64,000 nt of DNA from Paragorgia papillata (Eukaryota; Cnidaria; Anthozoa; Scleralcyonacea; Coralliidae). The notes beneath the pieces are model-generated. The model saw nothing but the letters and a program-made list of their open reading frames with translations, searched no databases and had not been told where the DNA came from. The translations under genes were made by a program, and so were the position numbers. This document shows positions 46,766 to 58,462 of this stretch, one piece after another (the first letter of the stretch is position 1; the number at the start of each line of letters is the position of its first letter). Location: positions 186,001-250,000 of the forward strand of contig JAWNZC010000409.1 of the NCBI GenBank assembly GCA_035771165.1, given 5' to 3'.

Positions 46766-47306
46766 AACTAAAATATTATTTTGTAATAATGTTGTGGTTG
46801 ACATTTATTACTGTATACTGTCTGATATTTTGGTGTTCCTGTCCAGTATAGCCTTTATTCTTTTACTCTGGTCGGACAACGCTAGAGTATTATTCTGGCT
46901 AACACTAGACAATTTTATTCACCATTGTGAAAGGGCTTAGACCAGTCTTGACAGCAATGATTATAGGTTAAAAAAATCTCTATAACCCATTCCTGAACTC
47001 AGGATAATTTTATTCAGCAGAGAGAAGGGGCTGAGGTCGGGGTCAACAGGAATGGATTAAACTTAGATGCATGTAAAGCTTCTGGTATATGATAATAATA
47101 TATACAAACCTGTAAGGCAATGACTGCAAGCAGTAAGACTCGTACTTAAAAGCTCCACATCAAAAATGCGGCACCCTTGTGATGTTTGGGAAGCATTTTC
47201 GTGTTGTTGTCTCTGTAATTTAATAATTAGACCAGAATATAAAGTATTAAAGTCAAATTAGGGTCGAATTAAATAATCAAGTGACTATAAATTATTCTAA
47301 ACAATG
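46766..47306. other. Intergenic with a dispersed repeat
   Basis: TATTCTGGCTAACACTAGACAATTTTATTCACC at about 46892-46924 is related to segments at 23447 and 23762. Otherwise unremarkable. Confidence 0.4.
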
Positions 47307-47469
47307 GATCGTTTTCACTCACGTGATCGGTGACCCCATGGGGGTGGTGAAACAATACGAAATATTTGAATAAGAAAGAGCTAATTCCCATACCGTACAC
47401 CAATATGGCCGCCATTTCATTGTTTTGGTACACCAATATGGCCGCCGTGACGTCAGGTGAAAACGATCT
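47307..47469. mobile_element. 164-bp MITE (CACGTGATCGGTG family), copy 3
   Basis: Same orientation as copy 1. Ends GATCGTTTTCACTCACGTGA and GTGAAAACGATC. It lies directly behind the stop codon of the 47485 gene and may contribute to its 3' end. Confidence 0.75.
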
Positions 47470-47484
47470 ATTGCACTCACGTCT

Positions 47485-47994
47485 TTATTTCGTGTAATCC
47501 TTTTTTTTTGTCGCACTCATATCATTGGTGTTTTCTACAAATTCTAGTTTTCGTTTTGCTTTTCGTAAGAGGTTCATTCGCTTCAACTTGTTTGCTTGCT
47601 TCTCCAAAGACTCCACAGTAGTTTTCTTTACATATCTGCCTTTGTCGCTCTTTATTTGCTCCACGTTGTTTGTATGCGGTGTTGCAAAGTCACTCGCTTC
47701 ATCTTTTCCTGCTTCCAGTTTCTGGAGAGAAAGAACTGTGAAAACAGCTGCCAGGAAACCGAGTCCAAGTGTTGGCGAAAATCGCTGCGGTTTTTCGTAG
47801 TTTTCGTTGCGGTCATTTTCGCGGCTTGGCATCCAAATTTGACACGGTCTTGACTTTTCGGTGAAGAATTTTCCAGGCACGAAAAAAATTTCTGTTCTCT
47901 TAATGCCAAAACCTAATATATCTGTATTTTCAATGTGGCATAGCATGCGAAACCCTGAAGCCAAAGGACGTAAAAATCGGCAAAATGCAGCCAT
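47485..47994 (-). CDS. Unidentified protein, predicted mitochondrial, one membrane segment (169 aa)
   Basis: An ATG at 47994 in good context opens 169 codons to TAA; AATAAA overlaps the stop. The N-terminus MAAFCRFLRPLASGFRMLCH is Arg-containing, lacks acidic residues and looks like a mitochondrial presequence. One hydrophobic stretch PTLGLGFLAAVFTVLSL (about residues 74-90) could span a membrane. The C-terminal half is charged and helical (LEKQANKLKRMNLLRKAKRK), perhaps a short coiled coil. No family is recognised. It may be a complete single-exon gene. It may instead be a first exon whose true donor precedes the last few residues (the Lys-run ATKKKDYTK looks unconserved). The downstream MITE begins within 20 bp. 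Confidence 0.55.
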   Translation of the reverse strand: MAAFCRFLRPLASGFRMLCHIENTDILGFGIKRTEIFFVPGKFFTEKSRPCQIWMPSRENDRNENYEKPQRFSPTLGLGFLAAVFTVLSLQKLEAGKDEASDFATPHTNNVEQIKSDKGRYVKKTTVESLEKQANKLKRMNLLRKAKRKLEFVENTNDMSATKKKDYTK

Positions 47995-48295
47995 GTTTGT
48001 TTGTTTTCATAATTTCCCGCGGGACATTTAAATGCCGAAAAAATGCGCGCGTGTAATTTCGCGATTACACCACTGATCTCAAATATCAAATAATATACTC
48101 ATTATACTGGATAGAGCATCTATTGGTTCGCGCCTTGCAAAAATTGAAGTCGGAAGTGAGAGTAAAAATCTCGCGGCAGCCATATCCGGTGGGACCCACT
48201 TCGTAGTTATATCACTATTGCTGAATCATAGTTTTCGCTTTAAATGATCGGATTTTTAACGAAAACCAGCTAAATTTTACATCCTTAACAAGAAA

Positions 48296-48427
48296 ATGTA
48301 CCTGTCGCTATGGGACAACTTAAAAGTGGCTGGGATCATGGAAAATCAGCCGAAATTTCACGATTTTACTGAACGAAAATCAGCACCGGCCACCAGGCTA
48401 CAGTTTGAAGAATTATTAAAGGACTAA
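48296..48427 (+). CDS. Small open frame in the 3-kb TIR element (43 aa)
   Basis: MYLSLWDNLKVAGIMENQPK, then FTERKSAPATRLQFEELLKD and TAA. The composition is protein-like (charged, ends in an amphipathic helix). It has a clean ATG, but no homologue is known to me and splice signals are unclear. Confidence 0.25.
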   Translation: MYLSLWDNLKVAGIMENQPKFHDFTERKSAPATRLQFEELLKD

Positions 48428-49573
48428 AGTAAGGAACAAATAACATCTTGTATTCACTTTAGCAGTTTGACAGTGACTTTATGACAAAGTAACAATATTA
48501 CCGTTTCTATATCCGTCTTTTTCAACGTATATTGGATCAGACGATCTGAGGGTTTTATACAACTGAAGATGTTTATTGGAAGTTTGTAGTTATACTTTAT
48601 TTATTAAACAGGCAAATTTAAAGCATTTAACTCACTGTTTTACTATTATTGATGAAGTCGGATGAAGTCCTGTTACTATAATATTGACGAAGATAATTCC
48701 TGTTCACCTAGCATTTATGGTGTGCATTTTCAATATTTGTAATACATTAATTGTCCATTTGTCCTCTTGTATAAAAAAATATATTTTTGCCTATTGGCTA
48801 ATTTTTTACACGTTACCTGTGTGTTCTTGCTTTATTTTACCCTGTCTATATAAATATATATATATATTATATCTGTGATGAACTCATGGCTGCCTAGGCT
48901 TGCTGGAGAGACTTGCCATTGCCAAGGGTTTTCTATTTGACAAAGTCAAATTGTCTGGTATTTGAAAGAGTAGAATCATCTGAGATTGAAGTAAAATTAT
49001 AATAAAGGGGCATGGTTTGGCCAGCTCTGATTTACACACAGAAATAATTATTTATTGGTAATAATCTACTATATTCTTTTATATTTTATATACTTCAGTG
49101 TACTGACACTACTGTACTTTGTGTAGACTTATATTTGAAACAGATAATAAGTCATGAGCTTTTTTCTAAAATAAACAAAGAGAAGGATGATTCCAAACTA
49201 TTATTTACTACAGAAGTGTTTTCATTTCAAGCTATTTTTGAAAAAGTTTCAATCTTTACTACATTTATTATACCTCAATATCTTGCATCATACAACTTTT
49301 TAGGTTTCATACCCATCTATATGTCTTTTCCTTATTAGATCCACACAACTTTTTTATGCAGAAATTATCACTAGCTGATCTTGGCAGAAGACAAGATCAG
49401 TCATTAATTTTTTTTTTTTGAGATGAGTGATCATAACAATGCATATAGATGTTTATAAGATTTTAGTTTAATTGAAGCTAGTGTAAGCTGCTCTGGATAG
49501 TACAAACAACTTTATTGAAATTAATTTAAGTTTTCTCTAATACAGTACAAAGGCAAAGCCGCAAAGGACTAAA

Positions 49574-49765
49574 ATGTCAAAAAAATGTAAAATACTATCT
49601 AGTGCCAGTGGTGGCTGGAGCACTGGCACAATCTTCACAGAGCTTGACAACCATATGGTAGATTCTCTTGTTGATGAAAATCATGTTTTTGCTCTTATCA
49701 AGTCCATTGCAAAAAGCTACTGGCAAAATTCGTTTTTACCATCTTGGAAAGGAAACCACAGCTAA
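49574..49765 (+). CDS. Small open frame, unidentified (63 aa)
   Basis: An ATG opens MSKKCKILSSASGGWSTGTI, then LDNHMVDSLVDENHVFALIK and a stop after WKGNHS. It lies in the 3-kb TIR element. It may be part of a dead transposon gene. No domain recognised. Confidence 0.2.
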   Translation: MSKKCKILSSASGGWSTGTIFTELDNHMVDSLVDENHVFALIKSIAKSYWQNSFLPSWKGNHS

Positions 49766-49904
49766 CCTTTCTGGTACATAAATAAGAAAAAAATTGAATA
49801 AGCTTGTCCTCTTCCAGCATCAGTAAGAATCAAAACAAAACTACAGTGTAATCTAAACAAAAAAGGAAAGTAAACTACAGGTAACTGTATTTACACTGGA
49901 TATA

Positions 49905-50235
49905 TACCATAACTTTATCTAAGGACCAATGTTACTACAGGAGGAAACCGGAGGGAACCTGTGCTGTTTGGTAGAGTCAAACTGGAAGCACTCAAGTCAC
50001 ATGCATCCAAAGGAAACTGAACTAAACTACTGTAAGAGTTAAACAGTCTTTACACTGGATAACCTTATCAGTCATATCTAAACTGTTCTTCCTAGAGGTC
50101 CAGCAAGAGTCATCCCTCATTGGTCAGTGTTACTACAGGAGGAAACCAGAGTACCCAGAAGAAATCTCTGGTGTTTGGTAGAGTCAAACTAGAAGCACTC
50201 CTCTAATGTACATCCAAGGTGAAATTTTAATCTGA
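49905..50235 (+). repeat. Tandem repeat, period about 200 bp
   Basis: Two copies of a unit containing TTACTACAGGAGGAAACC and TTTGGTAGAGTCAAACT. I recall similar GGAGGAAACCGGAG...GGTAGAGTCAAACTGGAAG words as dispersed repeats of marine invertebrates. Possibly SINE-related. Confidence 0.6.
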
Positions 50236-51242
50236 TAAGTGCATCAAGTAGGAGTTAAACCCAGATTGCAGAGAGTAACATCCTTAGATCTGCAGTAATC
50301 CTGGATGCATGTAACTGGAAAGACTTTTCTTGCTTTCAGCAAACTAGATAAAATTTTAATCTGCTAAATGCACAGTAAAACTGCATTGATGCTCTCTAAC
50401 CATAATAAACTACATAACTCAAAATGTTATACAGTATGTACATATTTTGTTTGAGATATACTGTAGACAAAATGAAATACTATCAAGGGACAAGGGCTTG
50501 GGCGAAATACATACTGTAGTGTAACCATAATAAAACCATCTGAACTGGTTGAACATTAGCCCAAATTCGACAACACTATAAAGTTCGAATATTTCATGTG
50601 AACAGTATCAACAGCGGGTAAGTTTATTAGTTTAAACAGACACAGTTATGACTTCTTGGGGTTTAATCGGCATGAAATAAATCAAAAGTTAACACATCAT
50701 CGTAAATCATCAAATAATACGCGTTACTAGAAAGAAACAAATACACAGGCAGTCACTTCCAGACATTTGTTTACCGACTTTGCTACTTGCTAGCTCTGAA
50801 GCAAATAAACAGGCAAGCGTATTTTGTAAAGAAAACCACTTTCTAAACAAAAAAATAGTTCAAAACACTAAACTATTACTTAAAATAAGATTACAAACCT
50901 CAATTCGGTGGTAACTCTTCGTAACATCCCAGAATTTGGCGAAAAACGCCGTTCAACTGCTTCGACTCCTATTTACGCCATATTGTATGGGACCCAAGTG
51001 GGTCCCACCGGAAATGGTCGCCGCTAATCTATTCCGACTTCACTGCCAACACCGGATGCTCTATCCAGTATAATGAGTATATTATTTGAGATCAGTGGAT
51101 TACACGCGCAATAAAAAAGTAGTGCCCAGTCCCTTTAATGAAAAGTGTATTGAGCCACCTTAAGTTCGAAAGACACATATTTAAAGAAAATACCTTCAAA
51201 GAACGGTGATCATGAAGTACTGGACGAGAATAAAATACATCA

Positions 51243-53491
51243 ATGGCGGAAGCTGTGGATGTTTATAGGTGCCAATCTGCCAAAGAAAGATGGAAAGTTT
51301 TGCGGAATTTTATTGAAAATAGGAAACTAGATGTTCAACAGAGACAGGTTCACACATTTGGGCTTTTTAAGTCTAAAAAGATGCCAAAATCTGCCAGTTT
51401 TGATGACTGTAGTGACGAAAGCTACGAATGGTTGGAGTATACAAGTGTGGATTTTCCAAATTGTCAAGTCGCCATAAGGTTCGTTTTTACTGTTCTGTCG
51501 CAAAACTCGTTATATCTTTATAGACACTGACTTATTCATAAACATTGCATAAATTTGCACAATGTAGACATATATTTATAACACATAGCTAGCTATAATG
51601 CCCCTTCTTTCTAATTCCTATCAAGTTGTCATACAGTATATACCGTAGTCTGTTAAAATGCTTATATGCACCTATCATTAGGCCCCAGGGTGTTGAGGAC
51701 AGGCAACCCATAGGGATATTGACTTTTTGGAAAAATAATCGTCAAATTCCCATGTAAATTTGCCTTTTTGGTCAAAATAGTCCCTGTCTTGGGACAATTG
51801 TCAATCAGTCTATCACTGTTGGCCAGTCTGCATTCCATGTACTCCACACCGGTGATATCCAGCCTGGACTCAAAAAAATGGTTGGTGTGTTGGTGTAAGA
51901 TTTGTCAAGTATAAGTGCTTGGTGTAACGGCACTTTTTTCACATATTGAAATATTAATATTGCTATTGAAAGAATCGATGACTGAAGTTAAGAAATTGTG
52001 CAATCTCAGTGCTTGTCTGTCTCACTCCCCAGTCTCCATTTCCTATATTGTGTAATCGTTGGTGTGGTGGTTGGAAGTATTTGGCATATCTCCAACATGG
52101 GATTTACATGTGTATGGAATGCACCATGGCCTGTTGGTATCCTGGGCACCCCCTCATCCTGGGGCTTAACATTGATAGGTGCATTATTATTACCTCTACC
52201 AGGAGGTTTGTTACCAGGATATCTCACAAAATACTGTACAGATTTTTACAAATTTAAGTTTGTGGAAATGTTGATTATATACGAAGGACCAACCCTTTCA
52301 AAATTGGTTTAATTTCATTATATAACCCTTTCACTACTACCTAGACCTCTTCTCTCGATGAGTAGAATTGTCTGACATTAGCCAGAGTAAAATACTACTG
52401 TAATTAATAAATTATTAATTAATAAATTATATAATTAAAGGACACATACAGATCCATACACAATTAATCACTTCAATTGATACTAAACAGGGCACCACCC
52501 TGGCCTTTAGCACTGTGTCTGGTTTAGTTGTCCTTCAGCAGCATTAGTAATATAAATTATTAATGTACCAGCACTCTAAGCACTGAGTTATTGGGACTCC
52601 CAGCTAGAACAATCAGAAATATCCTTATACATGTACTGTACTATATCTAATGTCATATACATCACCATTGCTCAATGGGGGTTAGATCTACTCAACCACC
52701 TAAACAAAGAGATAAGGTATCTTTAACCAGAACAAGGCAAGTTTGACCCAAACCATCGTAAGTACAAATATTTAGTTGTCATTCAGCACTGTTAGTATTA
52801 CATGTATAAAGGAATAATGGTTTGGGTCAAACCTGCTTCGTTCTGGTTAAAGATACCTAACTGTTCATTTAGGTATCGAGTAGATCTCCCCCATTGAGCA
52901 ACGGTGAGGTGTATGTATGCAGCATCAGATATAAGGATACTTCTGACTGGTTTAGCTGAGATTCCCAATAGCTCAGTGGTTAGAGTGCTGGTATACGTTA
53001 AGCAAGTTAAGCCATCCCTGGGTTCAATTCCCGGTTAGGGCAAATAGATAACTTTTCTCTAAAGCTGTAATTCGACCTCATTTGAATCTTCTTCATTTCT
53101 AAATTAACGCTCTGTTTCCACAAATTGTCACCTATTACAGTCAACGGTGTCTATTCTTTTATTTAAATATAGACAACGAGTGCGTGCAGTGAACTGGGAT
53201 GATGCAATTGGTTTTGATAATACTGGTAACATCCGTAAGTTGACCAATGCATTTTACATTTTCTATTAAGAAACCTTGCAAATTGTTCAAATACCTTGTG
53301 GTACAGTAGTGTAGAGTAATATGAAATTAAATACATAAATAAAATCTGCAAGTCAAGAGTGCAGTGTGCAGACTGGGTATAGCATAATACCAAAAATGGA
53401 ATACTGAGGGCACAATATTACCGGAATACAAGATACAGACAGACATTGTGGATGCCCCCTAACCCTCCTTGGATTGTGTCATCACTTTTGT

Positions 53492-53585
<94 letters not shown>

Positions 53586-53792
53586 TAGATGGATGGATGG
53601 ATGGATAGTCAAACAAGCGTGTCATGTAATTAATACTTGTTTCCAACGTGACGTCATTTTGGTGTTAGTTGTGTTTTTGTCTTTTTGGTTAATACAGTCA
53701 GGATTGGATGCCTTGTAGGCGTTTTGTTGGGCCAGGAGACGAAAGGAACGTCTGCCATCGTCCTATCTACAAAAGGGTACAAACCTCATTAG
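51243..53792 (+). CDS. Three-exon gene, uncharacterised 130-aa protein
   Basis: Exons 51243-51478, 53173-53234 and 53698-53792. ATGGCGGAAGCTG opens MAEAVDVYRCQSAKERWKVL. Exon 1 ends ATAAG|GTTCGT in phase 2. Exon 2 follows ATATAG and reads QRVRAVNWDDAIGFDNTGNI, ending ATCC|GTAAGT. Exon 3 follows AATACAG and reads RIGCLVGVLLGQETKGTSAI, ending at TAG. All junctions keep frame, and the other frames of exon 2 contain stops, which supports the model. AATAAA lies about 40 bp after the stop. Domains: a charged helical N-terminus, KSKKMPKSASFDDCSDESYEW in the middle, and a Gly-rich hydrophobic C-terminal stretch. No family recognised. Intron 1 holds a SINE-derived palindrome, intron 2 a (CAGA)n tract. 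The complete model with signals argues for a live host gene. Confidence 0.7.
52565..53045. mobile_element. Palindrome built from two inverted tRNA-derived SINE heads
   Basis: The right side has AATAGCTCAGTGGTTAGAGTG (A box) and GGGTTCAATTCCCGG (B box), 52970-53041. The left side 52565-52600 carries the complement of the A-box region (CACTCTAAGCACTGAGTTATT). The rest of the arms (ATATCCTTATA, GTAGATCT, AAAGATACCT, TTTGGGTCAAAC) pair across a central spacer at about 52790. The acceptor and anticodon stems do not fold, so it is not a tRNA gene. Confidence 0.65.
53493..53585. repeat. (CAGA)n microsatellite
   Basis: About 22 ACAG units followed by a short (GATG)n. In intron 2 of the three-exon gene. 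Gives spurious CLSV frames on the minus strand. Confidence 0.95.
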
Positions 53793-54285
53793 TATGATTG
53801 ATGTTACTGTGTGTTTACTTAACAGGTCGTGAATAAAGAGATGCGCTATTAGGCTAAACTCAAACTCCAGCTTTAGTTTTCAAGATTTGATTGGAAATTA
53901 TTTTGACAACACAGTCAACTGAAGACATCAGGACTATTCGAATTACCCGAATTAATTCCACTGTTTAAGCTTATAAACACTCGGAGACCGCGCATCACGC
54001 AAAACTTCTCTTGCTAAGAAATTTATTCAGCAATCTTGGATGTTTAAACGAGTCTTTTGTATGCTTTATAGAGTTACGAGCTTGTTTACGAGGCTCGATT
54101 TGCAGTCGTACCTCGGGCCCCGGTAGTTACCTCCCCCGAAATCACGGCTGGAGTCGTAAGCTTGTGCATTGTTGATTCGCACAAATCACACACGTACCTG
54201 CAGTGCAAATTTTCAACAGGCTTTATGTTATTGCGATTATTGCACGAATTACCCCTTATTGCATGAATTACCCCGTCAGTTCAAA
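53793..54285. other. 3' flank of the three-exon gene
   Basis: Contains the AATAAA at about 53831 and then no further feature until the RecQ-like exon. Confidence 0.4.
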
Positions 54286-54434
54286 ATGGTAATCAACAGA
54301 GTACTGATGAGTGAGGCATGCGATCGCATTTTAGAAACGTTTAAGATTGATTGCCTAAAAGATTTACAACGGGAAGCTCTAGAAAAATTGGTTAATGACC
54401 AAGATGTTTTCGTTCAGCCTACAGGATCGAGAAA
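54286..54434 (+). pseudogene. RecQ-like helicase first exon with altered Walker A
   Basis: An ATG opens MVINRVLMSEACDRILETFK, then LKDLQREALEKLVNDQDVFV and QPTGSR, ending GAAA|GTGAGT, a strong donor. This matches RecQ motifs 0 and I. However, the invariant Gly before the Walker A Lys is Arg (PTGSRK for PTGSGK; AGA for GGA), which should abolish ATP binding. The intron would split the P-loop. No following exon was found before the 7.3-kb transposon begins at 54812. It could be a dead copy, or the donor could be fortuitous. Confidence 0.6.
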
Positions 54435-54829
54435 GTGAGTTATCTTTCGGCCAGCTTCTATATTTTTGATATCGTAAAATTAATTTACGTAAAACGTCTT
54501 ATGGCACGTTTGGCTCACGCATCCATCCGTCTCCTCCGGGGGAGGTATATACCGGGGCCCGGGACACGACTAGAAGTCGAAGTGAGACTGGAATGATCCG
54601 ATGAAAATTAGAAATGAGAGGAATGTTAAATCTTAACCTTTGAACATTCGTTACAAAAGCTTCGTGAAGATTCGAAGCTTCAGTTCAGGCCCATCTTATT
54701 TCTCTTGGTATCTTTGAGCTTTAAAACTTCAAACATATACGTAAACTGCACTTTCTTTTGTCTCAAGAAATAGATGGTTACACCACGCTGTACGCACTAC
54801 GAAGAACAGAACCCAGCGGGCAAAATGAC

Positions 54830-55305
54830 GTCGATTCAACGTTGAAACGACGTCACCCCCAGACGTTGGATCGACGTTGAAAAAAGGTTGAAAATGCAAA
54901 TTGGATCGACGTCACTTTCACGACGTCGAAACGACGTTAAAAAACGACGTTAATTCAACGTCTATCGTTCAACGTTGAAACGACGTCACTCTCAGACATT
55001 GGATCGACGTTGAAAAAAGGTTGAAAATGCAAATTGGATCGACGTCACTTTCACGACGTCGAAACGACGTTAAAAAACGACGTTAATTCAACGTCTATCG
55101 TTTCAACGTTGAAACGACGTCACTCTCAGACATTGGATCGACGTTGAAAAAAGGTTGAAAAATGCAAATTGGATCGACGTCACTTTCACGACGTCGAAAC
55201 GACGTTAAAAAACGACGTTAATTCAACGTCTATCGTTCAACGTTGAAAAGACGTCACTCTCAGACGTTGGATCGACGTTGAAAAAAGGTTGAAAATACAA
55301 ATTGA
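54830..55305 (+). repeat. Left subterminal array, 133-bp unit, about 3.6 copies
   Basis: The unit start GTTGAAACGACGTCAC is seen near 54841, 54974, 55108 and 55242 (fourth copy AAAAGACGTC). Each unit contains several GACGTC and AACGTT palindromes. Copies are over 95 percent alike. Confidence 0.9.
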
Positions 55306-55616
55306 AACATATATACAATGCATACACACACAGTATATCCGAATAATACACAGAAAAGAAGATATTTCCACCAATAGTAAGTTGTTTTTTAATTAATATA
55401 TTATGTAAATAAAACTGATGATATATAGCTAGGGATGTGGCGGCTAGCCAACTCTATTGTTTGCACAAGTTAACAGCAAAATGAAAAACTCTACTTCCAT
55501 GATCATTATTAATCCACAAACAAAAGAATAGTTGGTAACATGTCTGATTTAATTACTAGCATATAGCTTGAAATGATCAACGTCGAGAAAACTACCAGTT
55601 GTCTGCATTTCAAGAT

Positions 55617-55732
55617 TTATTCGTCTTTTGGCCTTCCCCCACCTCCAGTCCTATCAGGGGCATACTTCAGCAACGCCATAATTGCGCGCGTAATATCTGT
55701 CTCCGTCGTGTTCTGATGTTTCAAAACGCTCT
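55617..55732 (-). CDS. Candidate terminal exon within the 7.3-kb element
   Basis: On the minus strand an acceptor TGTTTTAG precedes an open stretch: SVLKHQNTTETDITRAIMAL, then LLKYAPDRTGGGGRPKDE and TAA. A charged tail after a helix is common at the C-termini of transposon proteins in this group. It lies on the same strand as the transposase remnant but 2.7 kb downstream, so joining is speculative. Confidence 0.35.
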
Positions 55733-55771
55733 CTAAAACAAAGCATGAAATATATATATATATATATATTT

Positions 55772-55968
55772 AAGAAATAGAAAATGGCCGCCCGTGTTTA
55801 TATAGCCTGATGCAAACACGAGAGTGAGTTGGGAGAATTCGAAAGTTTATGTGAACCCGAGCCGTAGGCGAGGGTTTACATAAGTACTTTCGAATTCTCC
55901 CAACTCACTCGAGTGTTTGCATCAGGTTATATAAACACAGGGCATCCATTTTCTATTTTTTTTATGAA
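55772..55968. repeat. Foldback, about 197 bp
   Basis: AAATAGAAAATGGCCGCCCG...TATAGCCTGATGCAAACAC at the left is mirrored at the right (GTGTTTGCATCAGGTTATA...ATTTTCTATTT). AGTTGGGAGAATTCGAAAGT also pairs internally. A partial third end follows at about 56010. Confidence 0.8.
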
Positions 55969-57568
55969 ATAAGGCTAAAAAATGTGCCGTGACATCACAA
56001 CCGTGTTTACATAGCCTGATATAAACACGGTAATTGACCAATCACAGCGTGCGTAAGACGCACCCTATTTTATAAATATATATATTAGTATATTGGTATA
56101 TGTACAAAATTATATGTTGCATAAGCTTGTAACAGAAAGAAAATTCATTGGTATTTGGCGCTAGATATTTTCTGTCAAACAAAAAAAATGATTGTAAAAA
56201 CACCTATATAGTATCTGATATAAACAAAGCGTTGATTAATACTATGCAAAATATACCCTACAGCCTATGCCATACCCTCGGCAATGCCGTTTGAGTTGAA
56301 GCATGTAATTATTGCACACAATTCCTCGCAATGTAATTAGTGTTAAGTTGAACGAGCCAAATATTAAATTGTCTTTCAAAAATAATTTGATGCCGAAATT
56401 ATTAGACTATATATATAGGCCTGGGTTTGAGTTATAGAAATAAAACACATAGAATGCTTGCTTGTATCTCGTGTCAGTCAAAAACATGACGCCACAATAT
56501 TAAGTTTGAATAAACTCGCCGCAGGACCGTTTGTGTAATAAGCAAATGACGCGGTATCCAAGATGGCAGATTGAATTTATAAGGATAAAAACTAGACCCC
56601 TTCAACGTGACAGATCACGCATTCTATATCTAATATTTATATGGCCTGCATGCATTGATTTTAATGTTATAGAGCTGGAGGGCTTTTGACTTGTAGAGGG
56701 GATTTGACAAAATATATACATGTATATCATTCAAGGGACTAATATTTCTTCGAAATAAATTCCGAGAAGAGGAATGTGTGCATTGTGCGCGCGCGCGTGT
56801 GGGTGGGTGGCTGCGTGCGTGTGATTCTATAATAAATTGACTGGTCTCGTGCTAGAAATCCGGCTCTCTGGTTGGGGAATTTACAGTTGAGATATATCCT
56901 AATAGACACAAATAAACACATACTAGTGACAATTTTGAATACTTTTGTGGCTCCAAATGCAAATTTACCACCACTGTCTTTAAAGTTCATGGACGCCATT
57001 ACAATGTTATTCATCAATCTAGATAAATCAGAAAAGATTTACTGTGAGTACACGCAAAAACTATTTTTGATAAATATATGATGTCAAGGTAGTTCAAATA
57101 TGAAAGAATTTTCCCATCAATATAATGAGTGTTGCCGTTACTGCCGCGGTTGTTGCATTCAAAAAACATTATTCATACTTGTTCCTAAACAAATTGGTTC
57201 GACAGAATTTTTTTAAATTTGCCTATATTGATTACCTATACTTTAATAAAGAAAAATTTTAATCAAATAAAAATTGGAGTTATAATCGCCCAAAGTTCCT
57301 ATTGAGTTAAACTAGATTAGAAGGAAATTATTAGCAGTCATTTTGAAACGTCATTGTTGCCATAGCAAGCACGGTGACGCACATCTTGTTTACAACTGAT
57401 TCCTTGATTCACGAGATGCTGTTCTATTATACAAGACAGTTATTGTGTAATTCATCAAAAAAAATTATGTGCAGTATTTTAGTCTCAGACATGATGTTTT
57501 CAAATTTTTAAGCGGGTAATAAGAACTGCTAAAATATCGACCAGCAATTCAAGTCTCCTTGTTAGTTA

Positions 57569-57620
<52 letters not shown>
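57569..57620. repeat. (TA)n microsatellite
   Basis: About 25 TA units. Unlike three others in the window it has no hammerhead at its border. Confidence 0.95.
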
Positions 57621-57625
<5 letters not shown>

Positions 57626-57914
57626 TTTATTTACCTGTGCATCACATTACGGACGTTTTCTTTTACGGTTAGTCCGCCGATTTTAGAAAGTCTAGACAAC
57701 TGTACAATTATTATGAAAGTACGTTAACAATTATAACCAGTAATAATAGTTTTATTTGAATAATCCCGCATAGATGTAGGATATACATGAGATACAGTAC
57801 CAACCCTGAGTCACATATTATTAGCGTTCAACACGAACTCGTGTCGTATTATAAAAAACTGACCACGTGATGGCCATAAAACAATAATAGGCCATTCATG
57901 ATGCAATTACGTAC

Positions 57915-58462
57915 GTTCGGTGGCGCTGTATGTGTACAACTACCGAGCTGTACAACTACCAGAATGCTTTGCTATGCAGTATATCTGCTTCAAAAACTCA
58001 TTAATATTCATGAACCAAATTGTCCACTAATATGCACGTATTTGATCATGTGCAAGTCTTTTATACCTGATAATACTACTATGAATATTAACTAACGTGA
58101 AATTTTATATAAAGAATGCTAATGAACGTGAAATTTTATATGAAATGTCATCCTAATTAGCAAATCTATTGTCGACGTTTTTGAAGCTATTCAAAACGCT
58201 CCTACTCGTGTTTTAAATATTACTTAAATCCTGGTTTCTGTTTGGTCACAGCAATGTCATAGTGGTGCTGGTCACAGAGGTTTTCATGTCTATAGACGCA
58301 ATAGAGTGCTACAAACAGTAAAAACTTCGTACTGAAAAAAGGATACTGGAAAGACATTCTGGATCTATCAATACCAAAAATTAAAGACTTCGTACTGAAA
58401 AAAAAAAAATACTGGAAAAACATTCTGGTAGTTGTAGTCACGCAACGCCAGCGCCACCGAAC
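57915..58462. mobile_element. Nested TIR element, about 548 bp, interrupting the transposase
   Basis: GTTCGGTGGCGCTG at the left is mirrored by CAGCGCCACCGAAC at the right. ACAACTACCAGAATG and CATTCTGGTAGTTGT also pair. It contains a tandem duplication of about 60 bp (GTACTGAAAAAAGGATACTGG types, 58330-58440). The transposase frame ends at its right border. Confidence 0.6.

Larger units (their letters stand above)
48040..51120. mobile_element. TIR element, about 3.1 kb
   Basis: The left 48050-48210 and right 50985-51115 are inverted copies: CACTGATCTCAAAT...AATATACTCATTATACTGGA and, further in, CCGGTGGGACCCACTT. Inner flanks diverge. No transposase is recognised. It holds a 43-codon frame at 48296, a 63-codon frame at 49574 and a tandem repeat at 49905. 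Ends and target duplication are not exact (GCGCGTGTAAT occurs at both outer ends). Confidence 0.65.

Noticed and set aside
52970..53043. tRNA gene
   Set aside because: A and B boxes are present, but the acceptor and anticodon stems do not pair and the anticodon arm is not recognisable; treated as SINE-derived.
53418..53612. CLSVCLSV repeat protein
   Set aside because: Translation of (CAGA)n in an intron.
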